The notes beneath the pieces are model-generated. The model worked only from the letters and a program-made list of their open reading frames with translations. It did no database searches and was not told the origin of the DNA. Below are positions 17,835-26,361 of a stretch of 64,000 nucleotides of DNA, piece after piece. Source of the stretch: an uncultured Collinsella sp. (lineage in GTDB: Bacteria > Actinomycetota > Coriobacteriia > Coriobacteriales > Coriobacteriaceae); the NCBI GenBank assembly GCA_900544095.1, contig UQTV01000002.1, positions 248,001 through 312,000 of the forward strand, written 5' to 3'. The position numbers and the translations under genes are program-made. Positions within the stretch are counted from its first letter, which is position 1, and every line of letters starts with the position of its first letter.

Positions 17835-19052
17835 GTGTGTAATGTAGAGACAATTGGTTTACCAGCTTCAGATAATTGCCTTGGTTGCTCGGCATGCGTG
17901 GCAGCGTGCGCTAGGGGAGCTTTGAATCTCGAACAGGATGAGCGCGGCTTCTATCGGCCGGCGGTTGATGATGGGCTATGCGTTGGTTGCGGCGCTTGCT
18001 CTAGGGCATGTCCCGTTGTTGGTTCGCCAACCTCACGACACAGGCCTTTAAAGACGATGGCTGCCTGGGACAAGGATCGGGGCCGTCGTTTGGCCGCAAC
18101 ATCTGGCGGTATGTTTATGCTTCTTGCTGATGCCTTTGTGCGTCAAGGCGGCTGGGTGTGCGGTGCGGTCATGAATGAAGATATGATTGTTGAGCACATT
18201 GTCTCTAACGATATTGATGTCATCGCCAAGATGCGCGGTTCGAAGTATGTTCAGAGTCGTATTGATGCGGCCCTGTCAGACTGTCTTGATTTGCTTAAAC
18301 GCGGTGAGAGGGTTCTGTTTTCCGGAACTTCCTGCCAGGTCGATGCGATGCGCAGATTGGCGCGCGGCCGACTTTCCGCGAATCTTATGACGGTAGATGT
18401 TCTTTGCCATGGCGCTCCGTCTCCCAGGGTTTGGGGCGACTATGTTTCTTATCGTGAGAGGGAGGCTGGAAGTAAGGCTGTTTCTGCGCGATTTAGGAAG
18501 AAAGATCCTTCGTGGACAGTATTCAGCCTTGAAATGCTGTTTGAAAACGGGGATAGACGTTCTTGGTGCACTGTGGACGACTATTATCTCCGAGCTTTCC
18601 TCGGTGATTACATTACGCAAAATGCTTGCCATTCGTGTCTCTATACGGGGACTGACCGATTGAGCGATATCACGCTCGCAGATTTCTGGGGCTACGTTTC
18701 GGAGTCGCGCGCTGATAGAAATACCGAAGACGGTATTAGCCTTGTTCTTGTTAATTCTGATGCTGGAATGGGTTTGCTTAAATCCGTTGACGGTGTCCAC
18801 TTGATTGACAAAGAGCTTGGCCAGGCGGTTAAGGGCAATCCCCCTTTGAGGACGGTGTTTCCCGCAAATGGCAGGTCCGATGAGTTTTGGGCCGATTATG
18901 AGAAAGGCGGTTTCGATTCTGTTCTTGACGAGTATTTGGGACCGCGTGCTTCTAGTAAAAAGCATCAGCTTAGTCTCTGGTTCAATGATCATGCCTATTT
19001 CTTCCCGGGTCCGCTGCGCCGCGCATTGGTAAGCGCGAGGGGTGGAAAATAG
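17835..19052 (+). CDS. FrhB-like Fe-S protein (coenzyme F420 hydrogenase/dehydrogenase beta-subunit family)
   Basis: This 405-residue protein has two N-terminal [4Fe-4S] ferredoxin motifs, C15-x2-C18-x2-C21-x3-C25 and C49-x2-C52-x2-C55-x3-C59-P. The FrhB_N and FrhB_C domains follow: ATSGGMFMLLADAFVRQGGWVCG, MRGSKYVQSR, FSGTSCQVDAM and DVLCHGAPSPRVW. The family carries flavin and passes electrons. Members inside capsule clusters usually accompany pyruvyl-transferase-like proteins, as in this operon, and may reduce a sugar or its substituent. The GTG start is one base after the flippase stop, with GTAGGA upstream. It is the last gene of the operon. Confidence 0.9.
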   Translation: MCNVETIGLPASDNCLGCSACVAACARGALNLEQDERGFYRPAVDDGLCVGCGACSRACPVVGSPTSRHRPLKTMAAWDKDRGRRLAATSGGMFMLLADAFVRQGGWVCGAVMNEDMIVEHIVSNDIDVIAKMRGSKYVQSRIDAALSDCLDLLKRGERVLFSGTSCQVDAMRRLARGRLSANLMTVDVLCHGAPSPRVWGDYVSYREREAGSKAVSARFRKKDPSWTVFSLEMLFENGDRRSWCTVDDYYLRAFLGDYITQNACHSCLYTGTDRLSDITLADFWGYVSESRADRNTEDGISLVLVNSDAGMGLLKSVDGVHLIDKELGQAVKGNPPLRTVFPANGRSDEFWADYEKGGFDSVLDEYLGPRASSKKHQLSLWFNDHAYFFPGPLRRALVSARGGK

Positions 19053-19095
19053 CCAGGTGGCTATTTGCTTATGGGACATGTATCGTGTCGGTTTG

Positions 19096-19128
19096 AGGGG
19101 TATTGGCGAAGGCCGGTGCCCCTTTTTA
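19096..19128 (+). terminator. Probable terminator of the capsule operon
   Basis: AGGGG (19096-19100) pairs with CCCCT (19119-19123), with an inner GGC...GCC-type stem, and is followed by TTTTT. It lies about 45 bases after the last capsule gene. Confidence 0.6.
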
Positions 19129-19280
19129 GTCGCGATGGCTCTAAAAGTCTTTGGCTTTCCGCTATACGGATCCTGCTATTTAAAAGTCGTCAAACGGTAT
19201 ACCTGCATTGTTTGCGCATGAAATGATGCCGTCAAGATTCTTTCGCAAATTGATTTAGCCGTCTTCGGCCCCGCCCTCTT

Positions 19281-19604
19281 CTAGCCCTCCGCCGTTTCCT
19301 TCAGCTCGTCCATCTCCTCCAGTTTGGACATGTCCAGGTACCTTCTCTTGCCCCACTCGTGCTCCACTATGTACTTCAGTCTCGCAGTGACCAGCATGAG
19401 GACCGAGTTGCCGTCCGGGAAGGTTCCGACGACCCTCGTCCTCCTCCTGATCTCGCGATTGATGCGCTCGATCCCGTTGTTCGTCCTGATCCGGCGCCAG
19501 TGATCGGGCGGGAATTCCGTGTAGGCCAGCGTCTCGGCGAACCCGTCGCGCACCGTCCTCGCGGCCGCTCCGAGTTGCATCGACTCCAACTTGTCCGCCA
19601 CCAC
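19281..19604 (-). pseudogene. IS256-family (mutator) transposase C-terminal remnant
   Basis: The 107-residue reverse-strand frame contains DHWRRIRTNNGIERINREIRRRTRVVGTFPDGNSVLMLV, the conserved C-terminal block of IS256-type transposases with the third catalytic-region residues around N-N-G-I-E-R. The first three quarters of a roughly 400-residue transposase, with two of the three DDE residues, are missing. The gene is cut where the IS30-like fragment begins on the other strand. Its GC content is far above that of the adjacent capsule genes. It marks the right border of the capsule locus and is not active. Confidence 0.85.
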
Positions 19605-19916
19605 CCCCGGCCTTCCTGCCGCATGCCTCGCGCGATTTCCGCGCGTGGATCGTCTTCAACATGCACGCCACGGCCTTCCGTCTGGTCATGGCGGACCTGG
19701 CGCTGGCCATGTCGCACATGAACTCCGAGCCCCGCGGCGCGCTTGGCTTCGCGGCGCCCGCGCGCGCCTTCAGGGCGATGCTCGGGGAGGACGCGGTGGC
19801 GTTGCTGGACGCCTGCGGCGTGGGGGACGGCCGCTCGGCGATCTCGACCTGACGCCGCGGCTCATCGAGGGGGCACGCGCAGAGAGGGGCGATGCCCCAC
19901 TGGCTGGCCTAGCCTA
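19605..19916 (+). pseudogene. IS30-like transposase C-terminal remnant, frameshifted
   Basis: The forward frame around 19661-19852 reads MADLALAMSHMNSEPRGALGF, like the C-terminal N-x-x-P-R-x-x-L-G-F/Y block of IS30-family transposases. After a frameshift near 19840 the neighbouring frame continues DLDLTPRLIEGARAERG to a stop at about 19915. The catalytic part is absent. It abuts the IS256 remnant head to head, which shows successive insertions and deletions at this site. Confidence 0.55.
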
Positions 19917-20308
19917 GAAGAAAAACGGAATAGACGGACCGACCGTCCGGCTGAGTCTGGGAAGAGGTGCCGGGCGGCGGGCGGAGCATGACCACCGGAC
20001 CTATCAAACACATTTCCACCGTTCCTTCAACTGGGAAAATGTCGCCCCCGGTTCCCGGATGGGGCCTAGGGGGCGTTCGGCTAACTGCGGGAGCGTGCCG
20101 TCAGCTCAATGTGTTCGGCTGAGATCGGAAATCAACCTACAAAGTGCGTTAACATCTTTAGTGCGTACGTTCAGATGAATCATAGTTTTACGCATTTCGA
20201 TAATTGTGTAATTGTATAGAAGTATTCAAAACTAACTGCTTATTTGTTGCTTACGGGAATGAGTGGAATTCAGGCGTGAGCGCTTATTACCTGATGAGGG
20301 GAGACGCA
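19917..20308. other. Non-coding stretch between IS remnants and the DUF2806-like gene
   Basis: A GC-rich part (to about 20110, with GGGGGCGACA-like runs) may be IS-derived and gives way to an AT-rich part upstream of the next gene. No gene or clear promoter is recognised. Confidence 0.4.
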
Positions 20309-21280
20309 ATGAATGACTTGCAAAATAACGATATCAAAGCTAATGCCCAGGCGGGCGCTGTAAATATTTCGACAAATGACGTGTCCTTTCAACCAACTGT
20401 TAACCTAGGCTTTAATGGACGCGGTGATCTTGCGTCGTTCCCTGTGCGGTTTATTCGTAACGCACGTAAGGCTCTTAACCCCATTGGGGCCGCGCGTGAC
20501 GAGGCGGAGATGCGGAGTATCGAAGCGAGTTCTATAGCGGATGTTGTTGCAATCTATAAACGGGCGTTTCCGACTTTTACTGATGGCCAGCTATGTTTAA
20601 TGGCCCATGGTTATAACACGAGCGCTTCTCAGGCAGATAATTTGCTAAATGTTCTTGAGCGCGCGGGAAGAATGTCAGATTCGAATAGAGTTGATGAACT
20701 GCCGGAGTCCTGCATTGATCTTGACATTCAGGGAGCTCAGACAGCCTATGACGATGATCTGAGGGAAATATGGGCAAAATTGATTTCGCAGGAAGTATCA
20801 TCAGGTCGCGCGCGCTCTAAAAGAACGAAGAAAATACTCGAACAAATGGATTCGGAAGAAGCGAATCAGCTGTTTTCAATTCTTCGGTGCTGTCTATGGG
20901 CGAAAGTGGGGCCCAATTCGGTACTTACTCCAATCCCGGTTCTCCTTAAAACCTCAGAAGATGATTCTTGGACATACAATGGGGGCACAATTTCATTTGA
21001 ATCTATCGTCGCCATGGATTCGCTGGGACTACTTTCGTCTAATGACTGGATAACGTTCACGCTTGAGCCTAAAGGCGGTTTGAATCTATTTTCTTCATCG
21101 TCTCATGTGCTTCTTATAAATAATAAGGATGAGAAAATCGAAATTAATCTCGGCTATGCCAAATTTTTGAAACCGGGGATAGAGCTCATTGAGATTCTTG
21201 ACGTGCCGATGGACGATCGGCTCATGTCCGTAATGGATGAGGTTCTGGAGACTGACGTGATTTATAGGCCCTTAGCCTAG
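20309..21280 (+). CDS. DUF2806-like protein of unknown function
   Basis: This 323-residue soluble protein starts at the ATG at 20309, behind a GAGGGGAGA site; the open frame extends upstream without one. The central part (LREIWAKLISQEVSSGRARSKRTKKILEQM, here described rather than aligned) resembles the helical region of DUF2806/LPO_1073-type proteins, with E-x-W-A-K-L and S-x-R-T-x-K-I-L spacing. The C-terminal third is beta-rich. No catalytic motif is visible. Its moderate GC content and its position between IS debris and a decayed surface gene suggest horizontal acquisition. A defence or phage-related role is possible but not shown. Confidence 0.6.
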   Translation: MNDLQNNDIKANAQAGAVNISTNDVSFQPTVNLGFNGRGDLASFPVRFIRNARKALNPIGAARDEAEMRSIEASSIADVVAIYKRAFPTFTDGQLCLMAHGYNTSASQADNLLNVLERAGRMSDSNRVDELPESCIDLDIQGAQTAYDDDLREIWAKLISQEVSSGRARSKRTKKILEQMDSEEANQLFSILRCCLWAKVGPNSVLTPIPVLLKTSEDDSWTYNGGTISFESIVAMDSLGLLSSNDWITFTLEPKGGLNLFSSSSHVLLINNKDEKIEINLGYAKFLKPGIELIEILDVPMDDRLMSVMDEVLETDVIYRPLA

Positions 21281-22251
21281 CTCAAGTAGATGCACTGGTA
21301 GCTCTCGCAGGTGCCCTAGCGGCGCGTGAGGCCGCTTCCGGCCGAGCACCAATTGAGGCTGTGGTCGTACTCCAGTTGGTCGAGCGTCCAGTCGTGGAGC
21401 CACGGCGCCATGTCGTATTCCGAGCCGTTTGTCTGTTGCCTGCACTGGGCTACGGCACCGTTGACGATCTGCGTGACGTTTGGGCGGGCGACGTCGTTTG
21501 CGGTCACCTCCGCCGTGGTGCGCAGGTAGTAGATCCCCTTGCCGTTTTTTTTGGGAGGGGTCGTTTCAGTCGTTGCTCATAAAGTAGAAGTAGATGCGAT
21601 ACGCGCCCGACGCCGTAAAGCCAAAGGTAAAGTCGTGGCCCGTGGTGCCACGCTGCAGTGGCTGGTCCATGCCGGGCGCGACGGGTCGCAGACGCTTTCA
21701 TGGCTGCCGCCGTCCCAATAGGTGGGCACGTCCATGCGCGCCTTGGCCTGGGACGAGCCGTTGGTCTGGGTTACGTGGAAGGTCGTCGCGGTGCCCGCGG
21801 GGGCGTCGTTCCACGAGACGGTGAAGGTGACGCCGTTTTGGGTTGCGGTGGCGGAGTGGGCGTAGCCGGTTTGCGACGTGGCGGAGATTGCGGCGGGCGT
21901 GGGGTTGGTCTGGGCTCGGAGGGATGGGGCGGGGGTGTCGGTTGCGGCGGCGGTGCCGGGCGCGGCGGTGTCTGTGGCGTTGGCGGTGGGGGTGCCGCCA
22001 GCGCTTTCCGTGTTGACTGCGCTGGCGCCGGTGGATGTTGCGGTGCCGTCCTCTACGGTATCTGCTGTCGCATTTGCGTTGGTGCCGTCTTCGGCCTTGC
22101 CTGTGTCGCTGCTCGTGGCGTCGGCTTGCGCCTGCTGCTCGGCGGTTTCTTGAGGCTGAATCGCCTCCGCAATGGCTGGCATAGGCAACGTCGCGCCGAC
22201 CATGGACGTGCACGCGATCGCGCAGAGCAGGTAGTAAAGGGGTCGTTTCAT
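21281..22251 (-). pseudogene. Decayed secreted transglutaminase-domain surface protein
   Basis: The reverse-strand gene starts at an ATG at 22251 with a signal peptide (MKRPLYYLLCAIACTSMVGA...AIAEA), then a long Ala/Thr-rich linker and a beta domain with GVTFTVSWNDAPAGT. The frame breaks near 21700, and the continuation GHDFTFGFTASGAYRIYFYF lies in another frame with a stop near 21570. Further on, SEYDMAPWLHDWTLDQLEYDHS and, after an in-frame TAG, GTCESYQ match the transglutaminase-like core of Coriobacteriia surface proteins. The rest is missing, with the end at the stop of the DUF2806-like gene. There are at least two frame breaks and one stop, so it is inactive. Confidence 0.8.
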
Positions 22252-22382
22252 AGCGGAGCCTCTCGGTGAGCAGCCAATAGGGTCCGAAGGCAGCTCCAGG
22301 CCAGCACTCCGCACATATTTTGTTGGGGTTTATTTTACGGGAACCCCAGTCAACATCAGCGATCTTTCTGGGGAATGTTGGG
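22122..22382. repeat. Direct repeat copy A flanking the reverse-transcriptase segment
   Basis: About 260 bases covering the signal-peptide region and upstream region of the decayed surface gene recur at 25999-26254 in the same orientation with roughly 90 percent identity. Both copies include ATAGCGGAGCCTCTCGGTG and AACCCCAGTCAACATCAGCG. The two copies bracket about 3.6 kb. Confidence 0.85.
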
Positions 22383-23039
22383 GGGAGGGGGAGGGAGTTG
22401 GTCCTCGGCCTCGCTGTGCGCTGATGTCTTTGCCCTCAACGATGTGCCCGTCGGCGAGGAGCGCGAAGCGACCAATCTGAACAATGACAATCCACCCGTC
22501 TGTGCATCCAAACTCCTGGATTATGCACATCGGGATTTTCACGGTCTTGTCGGTGATATTGTCTCGCGGACCGTGTGCATGCATTAGCGTGCATGCATTA
22601 GATGGAGGAGTCCTTGTATCCGTAGAGGCGCACCAGCATTTTCGATGCGACCGCCGTCAAGACAATTGGGTGTGCATCAAGGCGCTGTTAACTGCATGAG
22701 CCGATTTCTTATAACCTGTTTAAGCAAAGCAAGAATGGGGAATAAAGCTAACTGCCCATCGCGAACTGGCGATGGGGTACGCTACTGCCGTCAATATCGC
22801 AAACGACGAAATTCCGACGTTCGCAACATTGACACCAGCGTTGCCTGCTGCTAGCTGGATAAGAGCCTCGATGGTCATAAGTACCAATTCCTCGCTTTCG
22901 TCTAGTATGCCATAGGCAAGCATTGTTTTAGGTGGCCGCGAAAGCGTTGGTTGCACTTGCTGCGCCTTTGATTAGCCTGTCCGGGGAGGGTTAGCCGCCG
23001 CTTGTTGATCCGGACAGGTTGATTTATTTGGGGGGTATT
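22383..23039. other. Region upstream of the reverse transcriptase, no confident gene; possible ncRNA
   Basis: No convincing gene is seen. A reverse frame of 52-78 codons (22720-22956) encodes a hydrophobic peptide (MTIEALIQLAAGNAGVNVAN...) and has only a weak site. A hairpin CCTGTCCGG (22976-22984) / CCGGACAGG (23010-23018) sits right before the RT gene. Since several defence RTs use an upstream template RNA, this region is where one would be looked for. Confidence 0.35.
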
Positions 23040-24494
23040 TTGGCCGAGTTCGATATCGCTCGTATTCCTCGATATAGTTCCAAAAGTTCATATGCCCATT
23101 TCGATCATAGGGTCTCTTTTGCCGAAGTTCAGGCCAAGATTTTAGATTCAGGGTACGTTTCTCATCATGCGTTCTACCCTCTTATTTCCAACGAGATCAT
23201 TACTGTTCGGTATCGTGGAGGTAAGCGAAGCTGCAAAGTTCGCAATATCGCTTATGCCTCGCATTTCGATCACCGCGTCTTCCAGTACTACTCTTATCTG
23301 TGGTCGGACTTATATAACAAGAAGGCTATTGCCGAAGAGTTTAATGAGGTTGCCGTAGCGTACCGCTCTTCGCTTTCATCAGACAGCGCCGTAACTGCTG
23401 GCAGCAATATTTCCTCAGCTAAAAAGGCATTCGACTATATGCGTGAGCAAGAATCGGCTTTTGTGCTTACGGGTGATTTCGAGAGCTTCTTCGACAACCT
23501 AAATCATGCCCATCTAATAGCGTCGTTGCGTTCGTTGTTTCCCAGTGGACGCTTGCCGGACGATCACTATCAAGTTATTAAAAATATCCTTCGCTATTCG
23601 TGCTGGCCTATTGCTGATTTGGCTGCTCGACATGAATTTCCATGGCCAGTAATCGATCCTACTCGGGAGAAAATGATCAATGAAGCGGCTATCGAACTTC
23701 GGTTCAAGTCTATTCGTGAACTTAATAAGCTGGATGTTATCTTGCCAAGGTCTGAGTTTCTTGCAAACAAAAGTAAAGTCATCACCAGGCCGTGGCGGCG
23801 AACGGGTATTGATCTCGGCATTCCTCAGGGTCTTGCTGCAAGTGGAGTGCTCGCTAACATCTATATGACCGATATCGATATGAAGGTCAGGCTTGCCGTT
23901 GAACGGGTTGGTGGCTTGTATCTTCGTTATTGCGATGACTTTATTATTGCCGTTCCAAAATCTGGCTTTGATGCACTTGTAGAGGCAATCAATCTAATGG
24001 CCGATGTCGATTCCGTTAAACTGCAATCTGAGAAAACCAAGGTGTTCCGGGTTGATGGCAACGGAGTTGCTCAGCTTGATTTTGAAAGCGTTTGCGCGGG
24101 TGAGGTTCTTTCGTATTCCGGTGCACATCCGGCGCAGAAAGTCAGTTTCCTGGGGTTTGACTTTGACGGGCGCATTGTAAGACTTCGACAGTCTACGGTT
24201 GGAAAGTACCACAAACGTCTCCGTGAGGCGGCCACTGCGATTGCGCGTTCTAATGAGGGAGAGGGGAGACACGCATCAAAAAAGCGCGTCTCCGCTCTAT
24301 ATCAACATTATTCACCACTCGGTATTAAGGGAAGAAGGCTATGCCCCTCGGGTGATGCTGACCCTTCTGCATTTTCTCGCTATGGGAACTTTCTTTCCTA
24401 CGTAGCGAGAGCCCAAAAGGCGTTTCCAAATGATCCGATTGCCCCCGACGAGGCTAAGATTTATAGGAAGATTAAACGCTTGAGTGCTCGGTAA
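23040..24494 (+). CDS. Stand-alone reverse transcriptase (unknown-group/DRT-like)
   Basis: This RT has about 484 residues from the TTG at 23040, chosen for the GGGGGG just upstream; the frame is open from 23019. Motif A is GDFESFFDNL with D146, motif B GIPQG at 260-264, motif C YCDD at 297-300 and motif E FLGFDFDG. The N-terminal KVRNIAYASHFDHRVFQYYSYL block resembles the unknown-group bacterial RTs, many of which are anti-phage DRT enzymes. It lacks a maturase/endonuclease domain, so it is not a group II intron protein. No retron msr-msd or diversity-generating repeat is evident. It lies alone between two copies of a duplicated gene end. Confidence 0.85.
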   Translation: MAEFDIARIPRYSSKSSYAHFDHRVSFAEVQAKILDSGYVSHHAFYPLISNEIITVRYRGGKRSCKVRNIAYASHFDHRVFQYYSYLWSDLYNKKAIAEEFNEVAVAYRSSLSSDSAVTAGSNISSAKKAFDYMREQESAFVLTGDFESFFDNLNHAHLIASLRSLFPSGRLPDDHYQVIKNILRYSCWPIADLAARHEFPWPVIDPTREKMINEAAIELRFKSIRELNKLDVILPRSEFLANKSKVITRPWRRTGIDLGIPQGLAASGVLANIYMTDIDMKVRLAVERVGGLYLRYCDDFIIAVPKSGFDALVEAINLMADVDSVKLQSEKTKVFRVDGNGVAQLDFESVCAGEVLSYSGAHPAQKVSFLGFDFDGRIVRLRQSTVGKYHKRLREAATAIARSNEGEGRHASKKRVSALYQHYSPLGIKGRRLCPSGDADPSAFSRYGNFLSYVARAQKAFPNDPIAPDEAKIYRKIKRLSAR

Positions 24495-25058
24495 ACGATG
24501 GCTTTAGCGCTGGATTATTCATAGCCATAAATACTAAATCGATATCGGCCAATTCCGATCACTAGGTAACAATTGATGTGCCTTCACGCGGTCGCGGAAC
24601 GATGCCTCTGAAACTCGAGCCGAACATCAGAATGATATGACAAGAACGGTAGTGTCGCGAAAGTTGGTGTAATGGACTCCTTGGCCCCTGTGTCCAGGAT
24701 CCGGAATCTATCGATATCCTAGGCCGACTCCACTCTGTCGGCAAGCTCAAGGCTGGATTCGACCATCTTCCCGGCAGTCTTTTCCAGCTCGGCCCAGTCA
24801 TGACAGCACGATGCTCCCCTTCGCAGCGCCGCGTCGTGCAACTCGGCCATCTTCCTCTCCGAGAAGTAGCGCGAGGTTGCCATGGAAACGGCCAGGATAA
24901 CCCCGAAAGCGGCCTGAACGCGCCATGGTGCGCGTATTCTAGGCGAAGGCACGGACCCTTCCGAGCCAGGACGGGCCGCTCGCTCGGCCAACTTTGGCGT
25001 ACCCTGCTGGAACGGCTTCCGTCAACATCCGTAAAACTACCGCAAAGAGGAGGCCACA
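24495..25058. other. Largely non-coding stretch after the reverse transcriptase
   Basis: No confident gene is seen. A reverse frame at 24719-24991 (MATSRYFSERKMAELHDAAL... from 24880) has protein-like composition but no ribosome site or recognised family, and may be a remnant. The GC content rises sharply from about 24700, suggesting a junction between DNA of different origin. Confidence 0.35.
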
Positions 25059-25220
25059 GTGATAGATAAGAGGCTTATTGAAGCCGTTCCCGGAGCCGAG
25101 AGACTTAAATCCGCAATGATTACCCCAGAATTGTTTTGTAAAGGACCTCATGCAAGACTATTCTGGGCGTCCGTTATATACATACGAGGAATGGACGCGC
25201 GAGCTCATCAACCACTCTAA
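25059..25220 (+). CDS. Short open frame with strong ribosome site, possible gene relic
   Basis: A GTG at 25059 follows AAAGAGGAGGCC at ideal spacing and opens 53 codons beginning MIDKRLIEAVPGAERLKSAM. The beginning resembles the N-terminus of Coriobacteriia ABC exporter subunits, which often start M-I/L-D-K-R-L-I, but the similarity ends within 20 residues. It overlaps the next gene by 71 bases in another frame. It may be a truncated relic whose ribosome site survives, or a leader peptide for the next gene. Confidence 0.3.
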   Translation: MIDKRLIEAVPGAERLKSAMITPELFCKGPHARLFWASVIYIRGMDARAHQPL

Positions 25221-25878
25221 CGCTTTCAAGGAACTGACCAGAGGTGCGGAGTTTCATGCGCCCGTATCCGAGGCAAATGGGGAGTGTGATGCGGTATCAG
25301 ACGCGTATCAGTTAGATTTCAAGCTCATCTTCGGAAAATCCATGATGCGCGCCGTAAGTCTCACTTCGTCAAGGCGAGTTTCAGACCGCGGAATAACTTT
25401 AGAACAACTTTGCAGAAGTCATGTAAAAGAACAGAGAGGCTTACGCCTGCATGCAATTCTCAGGGATTACAGCCTCGCCAAGCTTGACGAGCTTCTAAAA
25501 ACTGAGAGTAATAAACAATTGAGCGAAGAAGACCGTGAGGCCCGAGGACTTCTTCGCTCAATCAGTCATTCGAAAAACTTGCTGCTAATTTATCCTTGCC
25601 GCTTTGAAGGCATCGACAGACTGCCTGAACTTGAGGAAACCGCCAACGCCGCACTTTACTATGACTTCCGGAACGTGCTCGACGTCCGACGGATACACCA
25701 TCCCGGCAAGGACACCTTCCTTTCATATTTTTGCGACGACCGCATGGTTGTCACAAGAGCGAGCGGGCACGGCCTATCCAAGTTCGACGATATCATGGTC
25801 GCAAAAAGCAGAACATACATGGATATTATGCGTATGCGTGATCCCGGAGAGTATCAAAGGCTGCTGAAACTTGTTTAA
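25150..25878 (+). CDS. Hypothetical protein downstream of the reverse transcriptase
   Basis: This 242-residue soluble protein has an AAAGGA site before the ATG. I do not recognise the family. It is rich in charged residues, with no signal peptide or membrane segment. It contains LRSISHSKNLLLIYPCRF in the middle and ends in LSKFDDIMVAKSRTYMDIMRMRDPGEY. There is a possible strand-rich core and no obvious nuclease or NTPase motif. It lies 655 bases after the RT within the segment bounded by the duplicated 255-bp repeats, so it may have been acquired together with the RT. A functional link is not shown. Confidence 0.55.
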   Translation: MQDYSGRPLYTYEEWTRELINHSNAFKELTRGAEFHAPVSEANGECDAVSDAYQLDFKLIFGKSMMRAVSLTSSRRVSDRGITLEQLCRSHVKEQRGLRLHAILRDYSLAKLDELLKTESNKQLSEEDREARGLLRSISHSKNLLLIYPCRFEGIDRLPELEETANAALYYDFRNVLDVRRIHHPGKDTFLSYFCDDRMVVTRASGHGLSKFDDIMVAKSRTYMDIMRMRDPGEYQRLLKLV

Positions 25879-26361
25879 CCGACCGCAAGGGCTAGTTTTG
25901 TGGACATCAACCCAAGATGGGACCTGCCAAGAGGACCGGACGCCGCTGCGTTCGGACTCGTTTTTCTGCATTCAAAAGCAACGCTGAGCTCGACCTCACG
26001 GCTTGCGCCTGCTGCTCGGCGGCCTTCTGAGGCTGAACCCCCTCTGCAATGGCTGCCATAGGCATCGTCGCGTTGACCATGGACGTGCACGCGGTCGCAC
26101 AGAGCGGGTGGTAAAGGGGGCGTTTCATAGCGGAGCCTCTCGGTGTGCAGCCAATAGGGTCCGAAGGCAGTTTCAGGCCGGCACTCCGCACATTTTTTGT
26201 TGGGGTTTTACGGGAACCCCAGTCAACATCAGCGACCTTTCTGGGGTATGTTGGTTGATCCGGGGTGCGCAAAACAATAGTTTCAAATATTGTTGCTTCC
26301 TGTTCAATTCTGTCTATCTACAATTAATCGCAAGCGTATGACCTGAGGAGATTGTTTACAG
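25879..26361. other. Second, truncated copy of the surface-gene start; no intact gene
   Basis: The reverse strand carries an ATG at 26127 opening MKRPLYHPLCATACTSMVNA..., the same signal peptide as the decayed gene at 21281-22251. It loses similarity after about 45 residues (near 25998) and runs into unrelated sequence. The rest up to 26361 is the upstream region and the leader of the next forward gene, with a GAGGAG at 26345-26350. Confidence 0.7.
25999..26254. repeat. Direct repeat copy B flanking the reverse-transcriptase segment
   Basis: This copy matches 22122-22382 in the same orientation, including the ATAGCGGAGCCTCTCGGTG block, with scattered substitutions and a small deletion in the T-run near 26200. 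Recombination between the copies would delete the RT and the 25150 gene. Confidence 0.85.

Noticed and set aside
22720..22956. Small hydrophobic reverse-strand protein (toxin-like)
   Set aside because: Weak ribosome site and no recognisable family; it could equally be part of an RT-associated RNA region, so it is not called.
23019..24494. Group II intron or retron
   Set aside because: No maturase/HNH domain, no domain V-like hairpin or msr-msd inverted repeats seen, and the sequence resembles unknown-group RTs.
24719..24991. 90-codon reverse-strand gene
   Set aside because: Protein-like composition in part, but no ribosome site, no family match and a position in a mosaic junction; mentioned only as a possible remnant.
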